Below, one piece after another: positions 17,663 through 25,141 of a DNA stretch of 64,000 nt. The position numbers and the translations under genes are program-made. The DNA lies in assembly GCF_000025725.1 (NCBI RefSeq), contig NC_013943.1:1364001-1428000 (forward strand). Direction: 5' to 3'. Origin of the DNA: Denitrovibrio acetiphilus DSM 12809. Its GTDB lineage: Bacteria; Chrysiogenota; Deferribacteres; Deferribacterales; Geovibrionaceae. Within the stretch, counting starts at the first letter, position 1; the number at the start of each line of letters is the position of its first letter. Below the pieces are notes generated by a model. That model worked only from the letters and a program-made list of their open reading frames with translations. It made no database searches and was not told the DNA's origin.

Positions 17663-17728
17663 TTGTTGATAAAAACCTGTAATTTGTGTATCTTATTGAA
17701 CTCTAACTGTCTGATAGGTGATAGATGA
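17663..17728 (+). CDS. Possible 21-codon leader peptide before the LOG gene
   Basis: A very strong ribosome site, GGAAGGAGGAAAAC (17648-17661), precedes a TTG at 17663 and not the annotated LOG gene, whose ATG lies 60 bp further on. The short frame encodes about 21 residues and its TGA (17726-17728) overlaps the LOG start at 17725 (ATGA), the geometry of translational coupling. No in-frame upstream start extends the LOG gene itself, because a stop follows within a few codons in that frame. Whether the peptide is made is unknown. Confidence 0.35.
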   Translation: MLIKTCNLCILLNSNCLIGDR

Positions 17729-18414
17729 AAGATTTGTTTGACCAAAATGACATGCAGTACCTTATTGACGATATGAAAGTCGGTGATACCTGGCGCATTT
17801 TCAAGATTCTCGCTGAATTTGTTGAGGGATTTGAAAAACTTTCCAAGATTGATCCGGCAGTCACTGTTTTCGGTTCGGCAAGGGTTAAAGAAGATGATCC
17901 TCAGTATCAGCTTGCCAGAGAGATAGGCGCCAAGCTTGCAGCGGAAGGGATCACTGTTCTTACCGGAGGCGGTCCGGGGATTATGGAGGCAGCTAACAGA
18001 GGAGCTCATGAACAGGGTGGTCTCTCTGTCGGTCTTAATATAGAGCTTCCTTACGAACAGCGCCCTAATCCATATGTGAAGAAATCAATCACGTTTGACT
18101 ATTTTTTCGTACGCAAAGTGATGTTGGTTAAGTATGCTAATGCATTTATCATACTCCCCGGCGGATTTGGTACTATGGATGAGCTTTTTGAAGCTATAAC
18201 CCTTATCCAGACCGGTAAAATCTTACCTTTCCCTACAATACTCGTTGGTAAAGACTACTGGTGCGGACTTGTGGACTGGATAAAAAACAGAATGCTTGGC
18301 TCCGGCTATATTAATAAATCGGATATGAACTTTCTTCAGGTTGTTGACACAGCCGACGAAGTGCTTAGTATAATAAAAGAGTTTCTGGAAACAAGCAGCA
18401 GGGCGGCAAGATGA
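17725..18414 (+). CDS. LOG family protein (TIGR00730-type Rossmann fold, nucleoside-monophosphate phosphoribohydrolase-like)
   Basis: A 229-residue protein with GGGPGIMEAANRGA and PGGFGTMDELFE (from residue 145), the two signatures of LOG (Lonely Guy)/PpnN-related proteins, formerly called lysine decarboxylase family. Relatives cleave the N-glycosidic bond of nucleoside 5'-monophosphates. Substrate here is not determined. The start ATG at 17725 has a modest AGGTG upstream; see the leader frame. The end overlaps the PHP gene by four bases (ATGA). Confidence 0.85.
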   Translation: MKDLFDQNDMQYLIDDMKVGDTWRIFKILAEFVEGFEKLSKIDPAVTVFGSARVKEDDPQYQLAREIGAKLAAEGITVLTGGGPGIMEAANRGAHEQGGLSVGLNIELPYEQRPNPYVKKSITFDYFFVRKVMLVKYANAFIILPGGFGTMDELFEAITLIQTGKILPFPTILVGKDYWCGLVDWIKNRMLGSGYINKSDMNFLQVVDTADEVLSIIKEFLETSSRAAR

Positions 18415-19076
18415 TAAAAATGTATGATCTGCACACTCACACAACCTTCAGTGACGGCGTTCTCATTCCATCTGAATCAGCAAGAAGGGCAGAGATTGAC
18501 GGTTATGCTGGTATGGCTTTCACCGATCATGCTGACGAGTCTAATTATATGCATATACTTGAAAATCAGCTCAGGTTCAAAGAGGAGTTTAACGCTCAGA
18601 GTGAAGTGTTTAAAGTTCTGGTTGGGCTGGAGCTCACGCATGTACGACCTGCACAGATTCCGAACCTTACAGAAAAGGCAAGGAGTGCCGGAGCAGATAT
18701 TATAGTTGTTCACGGTGAAACGATAACAGAACCCGTTGCGGAAGGTACAAATGATGCTGCTGTTGAGGCTGGGGTTGACATACTGGCTCATCCCGGGCTT
18801 ATCAGTGATGATACCATCAGGAAAGGAATAGCAAAAAATGTCTATTTTGAAATAAGTACCCGCAAAGGTCACAGCATAACAAATGGGCATGTGGCAAAGA
18901 GAGTGCTCGAGCTGGGCGGTGAGCTTGTGATAAACAATGACTACCACGCACCAGGCGACAGGGTCAGTGTGGAGATGGCGCAGAAAATCTTAGCCGGAGC
19001 CGGACTCAGTAATGATGAAATAAATCAAGTGTTTGAAAACAATAGAAAAATATTTTTTAAATCTCTGGAGGCTTAA
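18411..19076 (+). CDS. PHP domain metal-dependent phosphoesterase, histidinol-phosphatase-like
   Basis: A 221-residue protein with the PHP metal motifs: DLHTHTTFSDG at residues 5-15, FTDHAD, then GLELTH, VVHGET and DILAHPGLI. The compact single-domain form resembles members called PHP-domain histidinol phosphatase relatives, but it lacks obvious his-operon context so the substrate is unknown. It overlaps the LOG gene by four bases and is followed directly by the GTG of the next gene, suggesting an operon that runs into iorAB. Confidence 0.82.
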   Translation: MIKMYDLHTHTTFSDGVLIPSESARRAEIDGYAGMAFTDHADESNYMHILENQLRFKEEFNAQSEVFKVLVGLELTHVRPAQIPNLTEKARSAGADIIVVHGETITEPVAEGTNDAAVEAGVDILAHPGLISDDTIRKGIAKNVYFEISTRKGHSITNGHVAKRVLELGGELVINNDYHAPGDRVSVEMAQKILAGAGLSNDEINQVFENNRKIFFKSLEA

Positions 19077-19655
19077 GTGAGCAGAAAGAAACAGAAACAA
19101 CAGATCGAAGAAGAAGCAGTCGATAAGATGGATCTTTTTCTGGCAAATAACTACAAAAAACTACTCAGCGGACTGGCTGTGCTGCTTGTGGTTTTTCTTG
19201 CCGGATACGCTTTTAAAAACATGAACCAGTCCAAGAGCTCTATGATGGCAAACAAAGCAGGGCAGTTAGAAATGCTTGTGATGCTTTCTCAGGGAGATAA
19301 AGAGCAAGTTGGGAAGTTTCTGGAGATAGGCGACGAATACCCTAAGTTTGGTGCATATGTGAACCTTAAAGCTGCTGAACTTCTGATTTCTGCTGATAAG
19401 AGAGATGAAGCTGCGGCTCCTCTTAATAATGTAGAAGGCGACCTGAAAGAGCTTGCAGATGGACTTAAATTTGATACAGGGCTTGGTGACGTGAATCAGG
19501 AGCAGTATCTCTCTGGTAGTAAAATGACTGCACTCTGGTATTACAGAGCATATCTTGCCGCTGATGGAGACAAGAAACAGGAAATAATGGAAGCATTTAA
19601 AAATAAATATCCAGAAAATGAACTATATAAGCAGATCGAAAGGTGGAATGGCTGA
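19077..19655 (+). CDS. Membrane-anchored TPR-like protein
   Basis: A 192-residue protein: a charged N-terminal cytoplasmic stretch, one membrane segment at about residues 32-50 (LLSGLAVLLVVFLAGYAF), then a helical, soluble domain resembling tetratricopeptide-like (YfgM/DUF2133-type) proteins. Start is GTG at 19077, immediately after the PHP stop. The stop overlaps the iorA start (TGATG). Function unknown; chaperone or protein-complex scaffolding is typical for such proteins. Confidence 0.65.
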   Translation: MSRKKQKQQIEEEAVDKMDLFLANNYKKLLSGLAVLLVVFLAGYAFKNMNQSKSSMMANKAGQLEMLVMLSQGDKEQVGKFLEIGDEYPKFGAYVNLKAAELLISADKRDEAAAPLNNVEGDLKELADGLKFDTGLGDVNQEQYLSGSKMTALWYYRAYLAADGDKKQEIMEAFKNKYPENELYKQIERWNG

Positions 19656-21391
19656 TGAAAAAAGTTTTGAGCGGTAACGAGGCATTTGCCAGAGCCGCAT
19701 ATGAGGCGGGAGTTGGTGTTGTAAGCTCTTACCCCGGAACTCCGAGTACAGAAATAACAGAATGCGCTTCGAAATATAAAGAATTTTATACTGAGTGGGC
19801 TACGAATGAAAAGGTGGCTATGGAAGTTGCCATTGGTGCAAGCCTCGGCGGAAAGCGAGCCATGACATGCATGAAGCATGTTGGTTTGAACGTTGCATCT
19901 GACCCGATAATGACACTTTCTTATACTGGTGTCAATGCTGGGCTTGTGGCTATCGTTGCTGATGATCCGAACATGTACAGTTCCCAAAACGAACAGGACA
20001 GCAGACATTACGCCAGATTTGGCAAAATGCCTATGCTCGAACCCTGTGACAGTGCAGAGGCAAAACGCTTCACAAAAGAAGGCTTTGCCATATCAGAAGA
20101 GTTCTGCACCCCTGTGCTCGTGAGATCCTGCACACGTGTTTCCCACACTCAGACAGTCGTAGAGCTTGAAGACAGGGTCGAAGCTCCTAAATTTGCTCCT
20201 GAAAACGATATCCAGAAATGGGTTATGATTCCTGCTAACGCCAGAAGAAAACACAAAATAGTTGAAAACAGACAAGAGCAGATTACTGAACTTGCAGAAA
20301 GCGATAAATATAACCCTTATGTTATCCGTGATAAATCTATTGGGGTCGTGTGCGCTGGTGTAGCATATAATTATGTTCGTGAAGCACTGCCGGAAGCATC
20401 CACACTTAAGCTGGATATGGTATGGCCTTTACCCATGAAAAAAATATTAGCATTCAGTAAGTTAGTAGATAAACTTTATGTAGTGGAAGAGCTTGACCCG
20501 TTCTTTGAAACAGAGATAAAAGCTGCCGGCATCAAAGTTGAGAAGCTTGAAAGAAGTCTTTGCGGTGAGCTTTCTGCTGATGCAGTTTGTGCACTTTTTG
20601 AGGGTAGAGAATATGAACCTGAGACCGATACAAGCCTCCCGTTTCGTCCGCCGAATATGTGCCCGGGATGTTCCCACAGGGGCATGTTCTATGCAATAAA
20701 CAGGCTGAAGCTTTTTGTGACCGGAGACATAGGGTGCTACACTCTCGGTCTGCTTCCTCCGCTGAAAGCTATTAATACAACGGTTTGCATGGGAGCAAGC
20801 ATCGGTATGGCGCATGGACTGGATAAGGCGGCAGATGGTATGTCGCAGAAATCCGTTGCTGTTATCGGTGACTCAACATTTCTGCATACGGGGATAAACA
20901 GCCTCGTGAATACAGTCTATAATCGAGGGCATTCAACAGTCGTCATTCTGGATAACACTATTACCGGCATGACAGGACACCAGCCTAATGCAGGCTCAGG
21001 GTGCGACATTCACGGCGAACCTGTTCCGAAGATAGACTATGTTAATCTCTGCAAATCCATTGGCGTCAACCCTGACAACATCCGTATTGTTGATCCTTTT
21101 GATATAACAAAATGCATGGAAGTTCTGAAAGAGGAAACTTCCAAAAAAGCTCCAAGTGTTATAATAACCAATAAACCATGTATATTTGCTGATAGAAGCG
21201 TCATTGAAGAGTCATATTTTATCCACGAAGACAAATGCAGCGGCTGCACCATATGCACAAGGCTCGGCTGTCCTGCTATTTTGTGGGACGCAGAGAAGAG
21301 AGTGGCACATATTGACGAGACACTCTGTACAGGCTGCCACCTGTGTATCAAAGTATGTAAATTCGGCGCGATAGAGCAGAGGAGCAAATAG
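19655..21391 (+). CDS. iorA: Indolepyruvate ferredoxin oxidoreductase, alpha subunit
   Basis: Thiamine-diphosphate enzyme subunit that oxidatively decarboxylates aryl pyruvates to aryl-acetyl-CoA with ferredoxin. The N-terminal part carries EAGVGVVSSYPGTPSTE, the middle the ThDP-binding GDIGCYTLG and GDSTFLHTGINSL, and the last 60 residues two 4Fe-4S motifs (CSGCTICTRLGCP and CTGCHLCIKVCK). Start at ATG 19655 with AGGTGG upstream; an in-frame extension of four codons is poorly supported. The beta subunit follows directly. Confidence 0.93.
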   Translation: MKKVLSGNEAFARAAYEAGVGVVSSYPGTPSTEITECASKYKEFYTEWATNEKVAMEVAIGASLGGKRAMTCMKHVGLNVASDPIMTLSYTGVNAGLVAIVADDPNMYSSQNEQDSRHYARFGKMPMLEPCDSAEAKRFTKEGFAISEEFCTPVLVRSCTRVSHTQTVVELEDRVEAPKFAPENDIQKWVMIPANARRKHKIVENRQEQITELAESDKYNPYVIRDKSIGVVCAGVAYNYVREALPEASTLKLDMVWPLPMKKILAFSKLVDKLYVVEELDPFFETEIKAAGIKVEKLERSLCGELSADAVCALFEGREYEPETDTSLPFRPPNMCPGCSHRGMFYAINRLKLFVTGDIGCYTLGLLPPLKAINTTVCMGASIGMAHGLDKAADGMSQKSVAVIGDSTFLHTGINSLVNTVYNRGHSTVVILDNTITGMTGHQPNAGSGCDIHGEPVPKIDYVNLCKSIGVNPDNIRIVDPFDITKCMEVLKEETSKKAPSVIITNKPCIFADRSVIEESYFIHEDKCSGCTICTRLGCPAILWDAEKRVAHIDETLCTGCHLCIKVCKFGAIEQRSK

Positions 21392-21961
21392 ATGAAGCTT
21401 GATATTCTTATGGTTGGAGTCGGGGGGCAGGGGACTGTCCTTTCAAGCAATATCGTCTGCGATGTTGCACTGGCTAACGGTTATGATGTTAAAAAGAGTG
21501 AAATACACGGCATGGCTCAGAGGGGCGGAAGCGTTGTTACCCATATCCGTGTAGGAGACGAGGTCTTTGCACCTACTATACCTGACGGCAGTGCTGACAT
21601 CATAGTTTCTTTTGAAAAGATGGAATTTCTCAGATACATGGACTATTATAATGAAAATACAATTCTTGTGCTCAATACACAAGTTATAGCTCCACCGTCT
21701 GTTGCTGATGGAACAGCCGACTATCCTGAAGCAAAAATAGAAGAGACAAAAACAAAATTCAGTAAGGTCTATGAAACAGACGCTATTTCCAAGGCTATGG
21801 AGATCGGCAATCCGAAAGTTGCAGGTATGATCGTTCTCGGAATCCTTGCGAAAGGGGTTCCGTTTAAAAAAGAAGCTTGGGAGCAGGCTATAAAAGACAG
21901 AGTTCCGCCAAAAACAACTGATCTGAACCTTAAGGCTTTTGACGTTGGTTACAATATATAG
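21392..21961 (+). CDS. iorB: Indolepyruvate ferredoxin oxidoreductase, beta subunit
   Basis: The gamma-type subunit of the 2-oxoacid:ferredoxin oxidoreductase family: VGVGGQGTVLSSNI at the N-terminus and SEIHGMAQRGGSVVTHIR are diagnostic. Length 189. It starts immediately after the iorA stop. Together the pair is expected to work on indolepyruvate, phenylpyruvate and similar keto acids in amino acid fermentation or, running backwards, synthesis. Confidence 0.93.
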   Translation: MKLDILMVGVGGQGTVLSSNIVCDVALANGYDVKKSEIHGMAQRGGSVVTHIRVGDEVFAPTIPDGSADIIVSFEKMEFLRYMDYYNENTILVLNTQVIAPPSVADGTADYPEAKIEETKTKFSKVYETDAISKAMEIGNPKVAGMIVLGILAKGVPFKKEAWEQAIKDRVPPKTTDLNLKAFDVGYNI

Positions 21962-21973
21962 CCGGAGAGGAAT

Positions 21974-22879
21974 TTGAATTTTAATATAGATATGTTTGAT
22001 CTGCATATGCACTCTGATCATAGTTCTGATGGTGTTCTTTCACCGGATGAGATATTAACTGTAACAAGATCCAGAGGCATAAATATGTTTTCCATTACGG
22101 ATCATAACTCTGTGGCATCCGCAGATGTTATGAAATGGAATGAGGGGAAATACGGCAGTCAAACCCTATATATAAACGGTGTGGAGCTCTCGCTTTATCA
22201 TGGGGACAGAGAGGTTCATGTCTGTGCTTATGGATATAACGCAAGCTGTAATACCCTCGCGGGGATTCTTGAAGTTTATCATCGTAATAGGATTCTCCAG
22301 ACAGAACTACGTATTGAAAAGCTTCAGGATTCTGGTTTTCGTGTAGATTACGGCGAAGTCATGCAGGCTGCCGGAGGTAAAATGCCTTCCGGTGTTACTA
22401 TGCTGAAAGTGCTTGCCAGATATCCGGAAAACAGAGAGGCTCTCTTCGACTATCTAGAAGGTGAAAAGTCAAACTCGCCATATACAAACTTTTATTTCGA
22501 TTACTTTACCAAGGGTGGAAAAGGATATGTCCATGTTCCGCTTCTGGATTTTTACGATACGGTTGAAAAGATGAAAGATAAAGCAGTGCTGATCATAGCA
22601 CACCCTTCACTTTATACCGATAGGCATATATCCGAACTGGTAATAGACGGAATAGACGGCATTGAGGCATATTCGTCATATCATTCAGCGGAAAATGTTG
22701 AGTATTATAAGCAATATGCTCGTGATAATAAACTGCTTGTAACCGCCGGAAGCGATTTTCACGGTGAAAGGATAAAGCCCGGAATACATCTGGGTGGGCA
22801 CGGATGCACCGATAAAGGGGTAGCCGAAAAATTCCTTGAAAGGGTTACATCTTATGAAAAAGGGTATATATTCATCTGA
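21974..22879 (+). CDS. PHP domain phosphoesterase, YciV/RNase AM-like
   Basis: A 301-residue protein with DLHMHSDHSSDGVLSPDEI and SITDHNS near the N-terminus, GVELS in the middle and IAHPSLY plus GSDFHG in the C-terminal part, the full set of PHP metal ligands. The spacing of these motifs is like the YciV/RNase AM (5'-3' exonuclease on short RNA and pAp) group, but specificity is inferred. Start TTG at 21974 is supported by GGAG 6 bp upstream; ATG at 21992 is an alternative without a ribosome site. Confidence 0.78.
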   Translation: MNFNIDMFDLHMHSDHSSDGVLSPDEILTVTRSRGINMFSITDHNSVASADVMKWNEGKYGSQTLYINGVELSLYHGDREVHVCAYGYNASCNTLAGILEVYHRNRILQTELRIEKLQDSGFRVDYGEVMQAAGGKMPSGVTMLKVLARYPENREALFDYLEGEKSNSPYTNFYFDYFTKGGKGYVHVPLLDFYDTVEKMKDKAVLIIAHPSLYTDRHISELVIDGIDGIEAYSSYHSAENVEYYKQYARDNKLLVTAGSDFHGERIKPGIHLGGHGCTDKGVAEKFLERVTSYEKGYIFI

Positions 22880-22880
22880 T

Positions 22881-23363
22881 ATGAAAGACAACAATAGATT
22901 TATAATACAGAAAATTAAACAGGATATAATCAGAGTTCTGTCCGAAAAAGGTCTTGAGCTTTTTGATATGACTCTGCGGAGTGAGCGCGGTGGAAAAGTT
23001 TTACGCATAACTATAGATAAAGAGACGGGACCCGGTATAGAAGATTGTACAGAGGCGAGCAGAGCCATTTCTGCTTTCCTGGATGGTGAAGATAACATTG
23101 TTCCTCTTGATAAGTACCACCTTGAAGTATCAACCCCCGGGCTTGAGAGACCGCTTCGGAGCCAGCAGGACTTTGTCAGACAGACAGGAAAAAAATGTAA
23201 AATTATTACTGTTAACAAAGATGAATCCGGCAGAAAGAGCTACACAGGAAAGATAGATTCTGTAGATGACAGTAAAGTCACCCTTTACGTGGAAAAAGAG
23301 AGTGCTGCCTTTGAAATCTCGTTGGATAACATATCCAAGGCTAATTTAGTGGTGGAGTTCTGA
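22881..23363 (+). CDS. rimP: Ribosome maturation factor RimP
   Basis: Needed for assembly of the 30S subunit. The conserved N-terminal domain has LRITIDKETGPGIEDCTEASR and the family motif VSTPGLERPL; the C-terminal part is an SH3-like domain. 160 residues. The ATG at 22881 gives the standard N-terminus; frames starting at 22836 or 22854 would overlap the PHP gene and add 9-15 odd residues, though 22854 cannot be ruled out. Confidence 0.9.
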   Translation: MKDNNRFIIQKIKQDIIRVLSEKGLELFDMTLRSERGGKVLRITIDKETGPGIEDCTEASRAISAFLDGEDNIVPLDKYHLEVSTPGLERPLRSQQDFVRQTGKKCKIITVNKDESGRKSYTGKIDSVDDSKVTLYVEKESAAFEISLDNISKANLVVEF

Positions 23364-23428
23364 TATCAGCAAGTATACTGAAATTAAACCTTGCATTACA
23401 AACATAACTATGATATTTATATTACCGA

Positions 23429-23453
23429 AGTGGGCATTGGGCCCACTTTTTTT
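23429..23453 (+). terminator. Rho-independent terminator or attenuator between rimP and nusA
   Basis: A perfect 7-bp stem AGTGGGC (23429-23435) / GCCCACT (23441-23447) with a 5-nt loop is followed by seven T residues (23447-23453). It sits 66 bp after rimP and about 65 bp before nusA. Confidence 0.8.
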
Positions 23454-23470
23454 ATGCTTAGAATTAATAC

Positions 23471-23476
23471 TATAAT
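23471..23476 (+). promoter_or_regulatory. Possible -10 element of a nusA promoter
   Basis: TATAAT just downstream of the terminator and 43 bp upstream of the nusA start. The region 17 bp upstream is T-rich without a good -35, so this is a plausible but incomplete promoter that would restart transcription for nusA-infB. Confidence 0.4.
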
Positions 23477-23518
23477 ATATTTCCGTATAGGCGTTTAGCC
23501 TGTTTTTCAGGAGGAGAA

Positions 23519-24901
23519 ATGAGCAAGGAACTGACAAAAGTTGTCGATGAGATAGGCAGAGAGAAAGGGATAGCCAGAGAGCTCCTTCAGGAAGCACTGG
23601 AGGAATCCATTTTTGCTGCTGTTGCCAGAAAAATCGGCAAACTCCTTGAGCCTGATGTTTTTGTTGATATTGATAAAGGCACAATTGAAATACTTTTGCC
23701 GAAAGAAGTTTGCGAAAGCGTTGATGATAAATGGACAGAAATTCATATTGATAACGCTGACGAATTTAAAGAAAACCCTCAGCTCGGTGACGTTATTATG
23801 GTTCCGGCAACTCTTGAGGAGCTTGGCAGACAGGCGGCTCTTGTTGCTAAACAGAAACTGTTTGAAAAACTTCGTGACGCAGAAAAACAAGTTGTTCTGG
23901 ATCAGTTTCAGGACAGAATCGGCGAAATAGTCAACGGTGTTGTTCTTAAGACGGACAGAGATAACCTTATTATAAATATTGGAAAAACAGAAGCTGTTCT
24001 TCCTAAGCGTGAGATGATCGGCGGCGACTTCTTTAACAGAGGCGACTACGTTAGAGCCCTTCTGCTTGATATCAGAATTATCAAAGGCTGGCCGCAACTC
24101 ATCCTTTCCAGAACACATCCTGAGTTTATGAAAAAACTCTTTGAAACAGAAATACCTGAAGTTTTTGAAGGTATCATAGATGTTAAAGCGGTTTCCAGAG
24201 AGCCGGGCGATCGTGCTAAAGTCGCTGTTTATACCACAAACAGCAGCATTGATCCTGTTGGTGCATGTATCGGTCTCAAAGGTGTTCGTATTAATGCTAT
24301 CAGCAACGAACTCCGCGGAGAGAAGATTGATGTCATTGAGTGGTCACCTGATTCAATCAAGTTTGTATGCAACGCTATTTCTCCTGCTGAGGTCGTTCTT
24401 ACCAACATATTCGAAGATGAAGAAACAATCGAGATTGTTGTTCCGGATGATCAGCTTTCCCTCGCTATAGGTAAAAAAGGGCAGAATGTACGCCTTGCCG
24501 CGAAGCTCACAGAGTGGAGGCTTGATGTTCTTAAAGAATCTGAATACGCAGAAATAAGAAAAGAACGTATGCAGGATCAGGAACAGGATCTTAAAGAATT
24601 TTATGAAATGTATAACCTCGACAATCTCGAGGGGTTGGATGCAGATACTATGCACAGTCTCATTGAGGCTGGGTATGACGATATAGAGAAACTTTCTAAC
24701 GCTGACTTCAAAGAAGTTGCACAAGAGCTTGAGTGTGAAGAAGAGAAAGCTGTGTCGCTTATAAACATGGCGCTTGACTACCTCGCTAATAAATTCGATG
24801 AACTCGAAGATGAGATCGAAGAAGCAGAAGAAGCAGCGGATACTGAAGAGAAAGAAGAAACTGAAGAACCGGAGACAGATACAGACACAGAAAATGACTA
24901 A
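23519..24901 (+). CDS. nusA: Transcription termination/antitermination factor NusA
   Basis: RNA polymerase-binding elongation factor. Domains in order: RNAP-binding N-terminal domain (1-130), S1 domain (about 135-200, GVVLKTDRDNLIINIG), KH1 and KH2 with GACIGLKGVRINAI and LAIGKKGQNVRLAAKL, then a helix-hairpin-helix-like region (LIEAGYDDIEKLSNAD) and a very acidic Glu/Asp tail of about 40 residues. 460 residues. GAGGAGAAATG gives the ribosome site. The 3' end overlaps ylxR by 8 bp (ATGACTAA). Confidence 0.95.
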   Translation: MSKELTKVVDEIGREKGIARELLQEALEESIFAAVARKIGKLLEPDVFVDIDKGTIEILLPKEVCESVDDKWTEIHIDNADEFKENPQLGDVIMVPATLEELGRQAALVAKQKLFEKLRDAEKQVVLDQFQDRIGEIVNGVVLKTDRDNLIINIGKTEAVLPKREMIGGDFFNRGDYVRALLLDIRIIKGWPQLILSRTHPEFMKKLFETEIPEVFEGIIDVKAVSREPGDRAKVAVYTTNSSIDPVGACIGLKGVRINAISNELRGEKIDVIEWSPDSIKFVCNAISPAEVVLTNIFEDEETIEIVVPDDQLSLAIGKKGQNVRLAAKLTEWRLDVLKESEYAEIRKERMQDQEQDLKEFYEMYNLDNLEGLDADTMHSLIEAGYDDIEKLSNADFKEVAQELECEEEKAVSLINMALDYLANKFDELEDEIEEAEEAADTEEKEETEEPETDTDTEND

Positions 24902-25136
24902 TACAGGGGCTAAAACTCCTTTAAGGACATGCGTTGCCTGTGGTACTAAAAAGCCTAAAAGCAAGCTTTTGCGTTTTGTACTGGAGCAGGGGATATGTAT
25001 GGATGAAAGGCAGATCCGACATGGGCGCGGAGCTTATGTCTGTATGGATGAAAAATGCAGAGAAACCGGCATCGAAAAGAAAAAGCTGCAAAGGTCACTG
25101 CATAAAGTTACCAGACGGAACCGTAAAACGGGGTGA
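24894..25136 (+). CDS. ylxR: YlxR (DUF448) family protein
   Basis: An 80-residue basic protein found between nusA and infB in most bacteria. It starts near CVACGTKKPKSKLLRFV, the YlxR signature, and contains RHGRGAYVCMDEKC. In some species relatives bind RNA or nucleoid DNA, but the role is not settled. ATG at 24894 was chosen; upstream in-frame sequence is the shadow of the NusA acidic tail. The end is six bases short of the infB ATG. Confidence 0.9.
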   Translation: MTNTGAKTPLRTCVACGTKKPKSKLLRFVLEQGICMDERQIRHGRGAYVCMDEKCRETGIEKKKLQRSLHKVTRRNRKTG

Positions 25137-25141
25137 AATAT

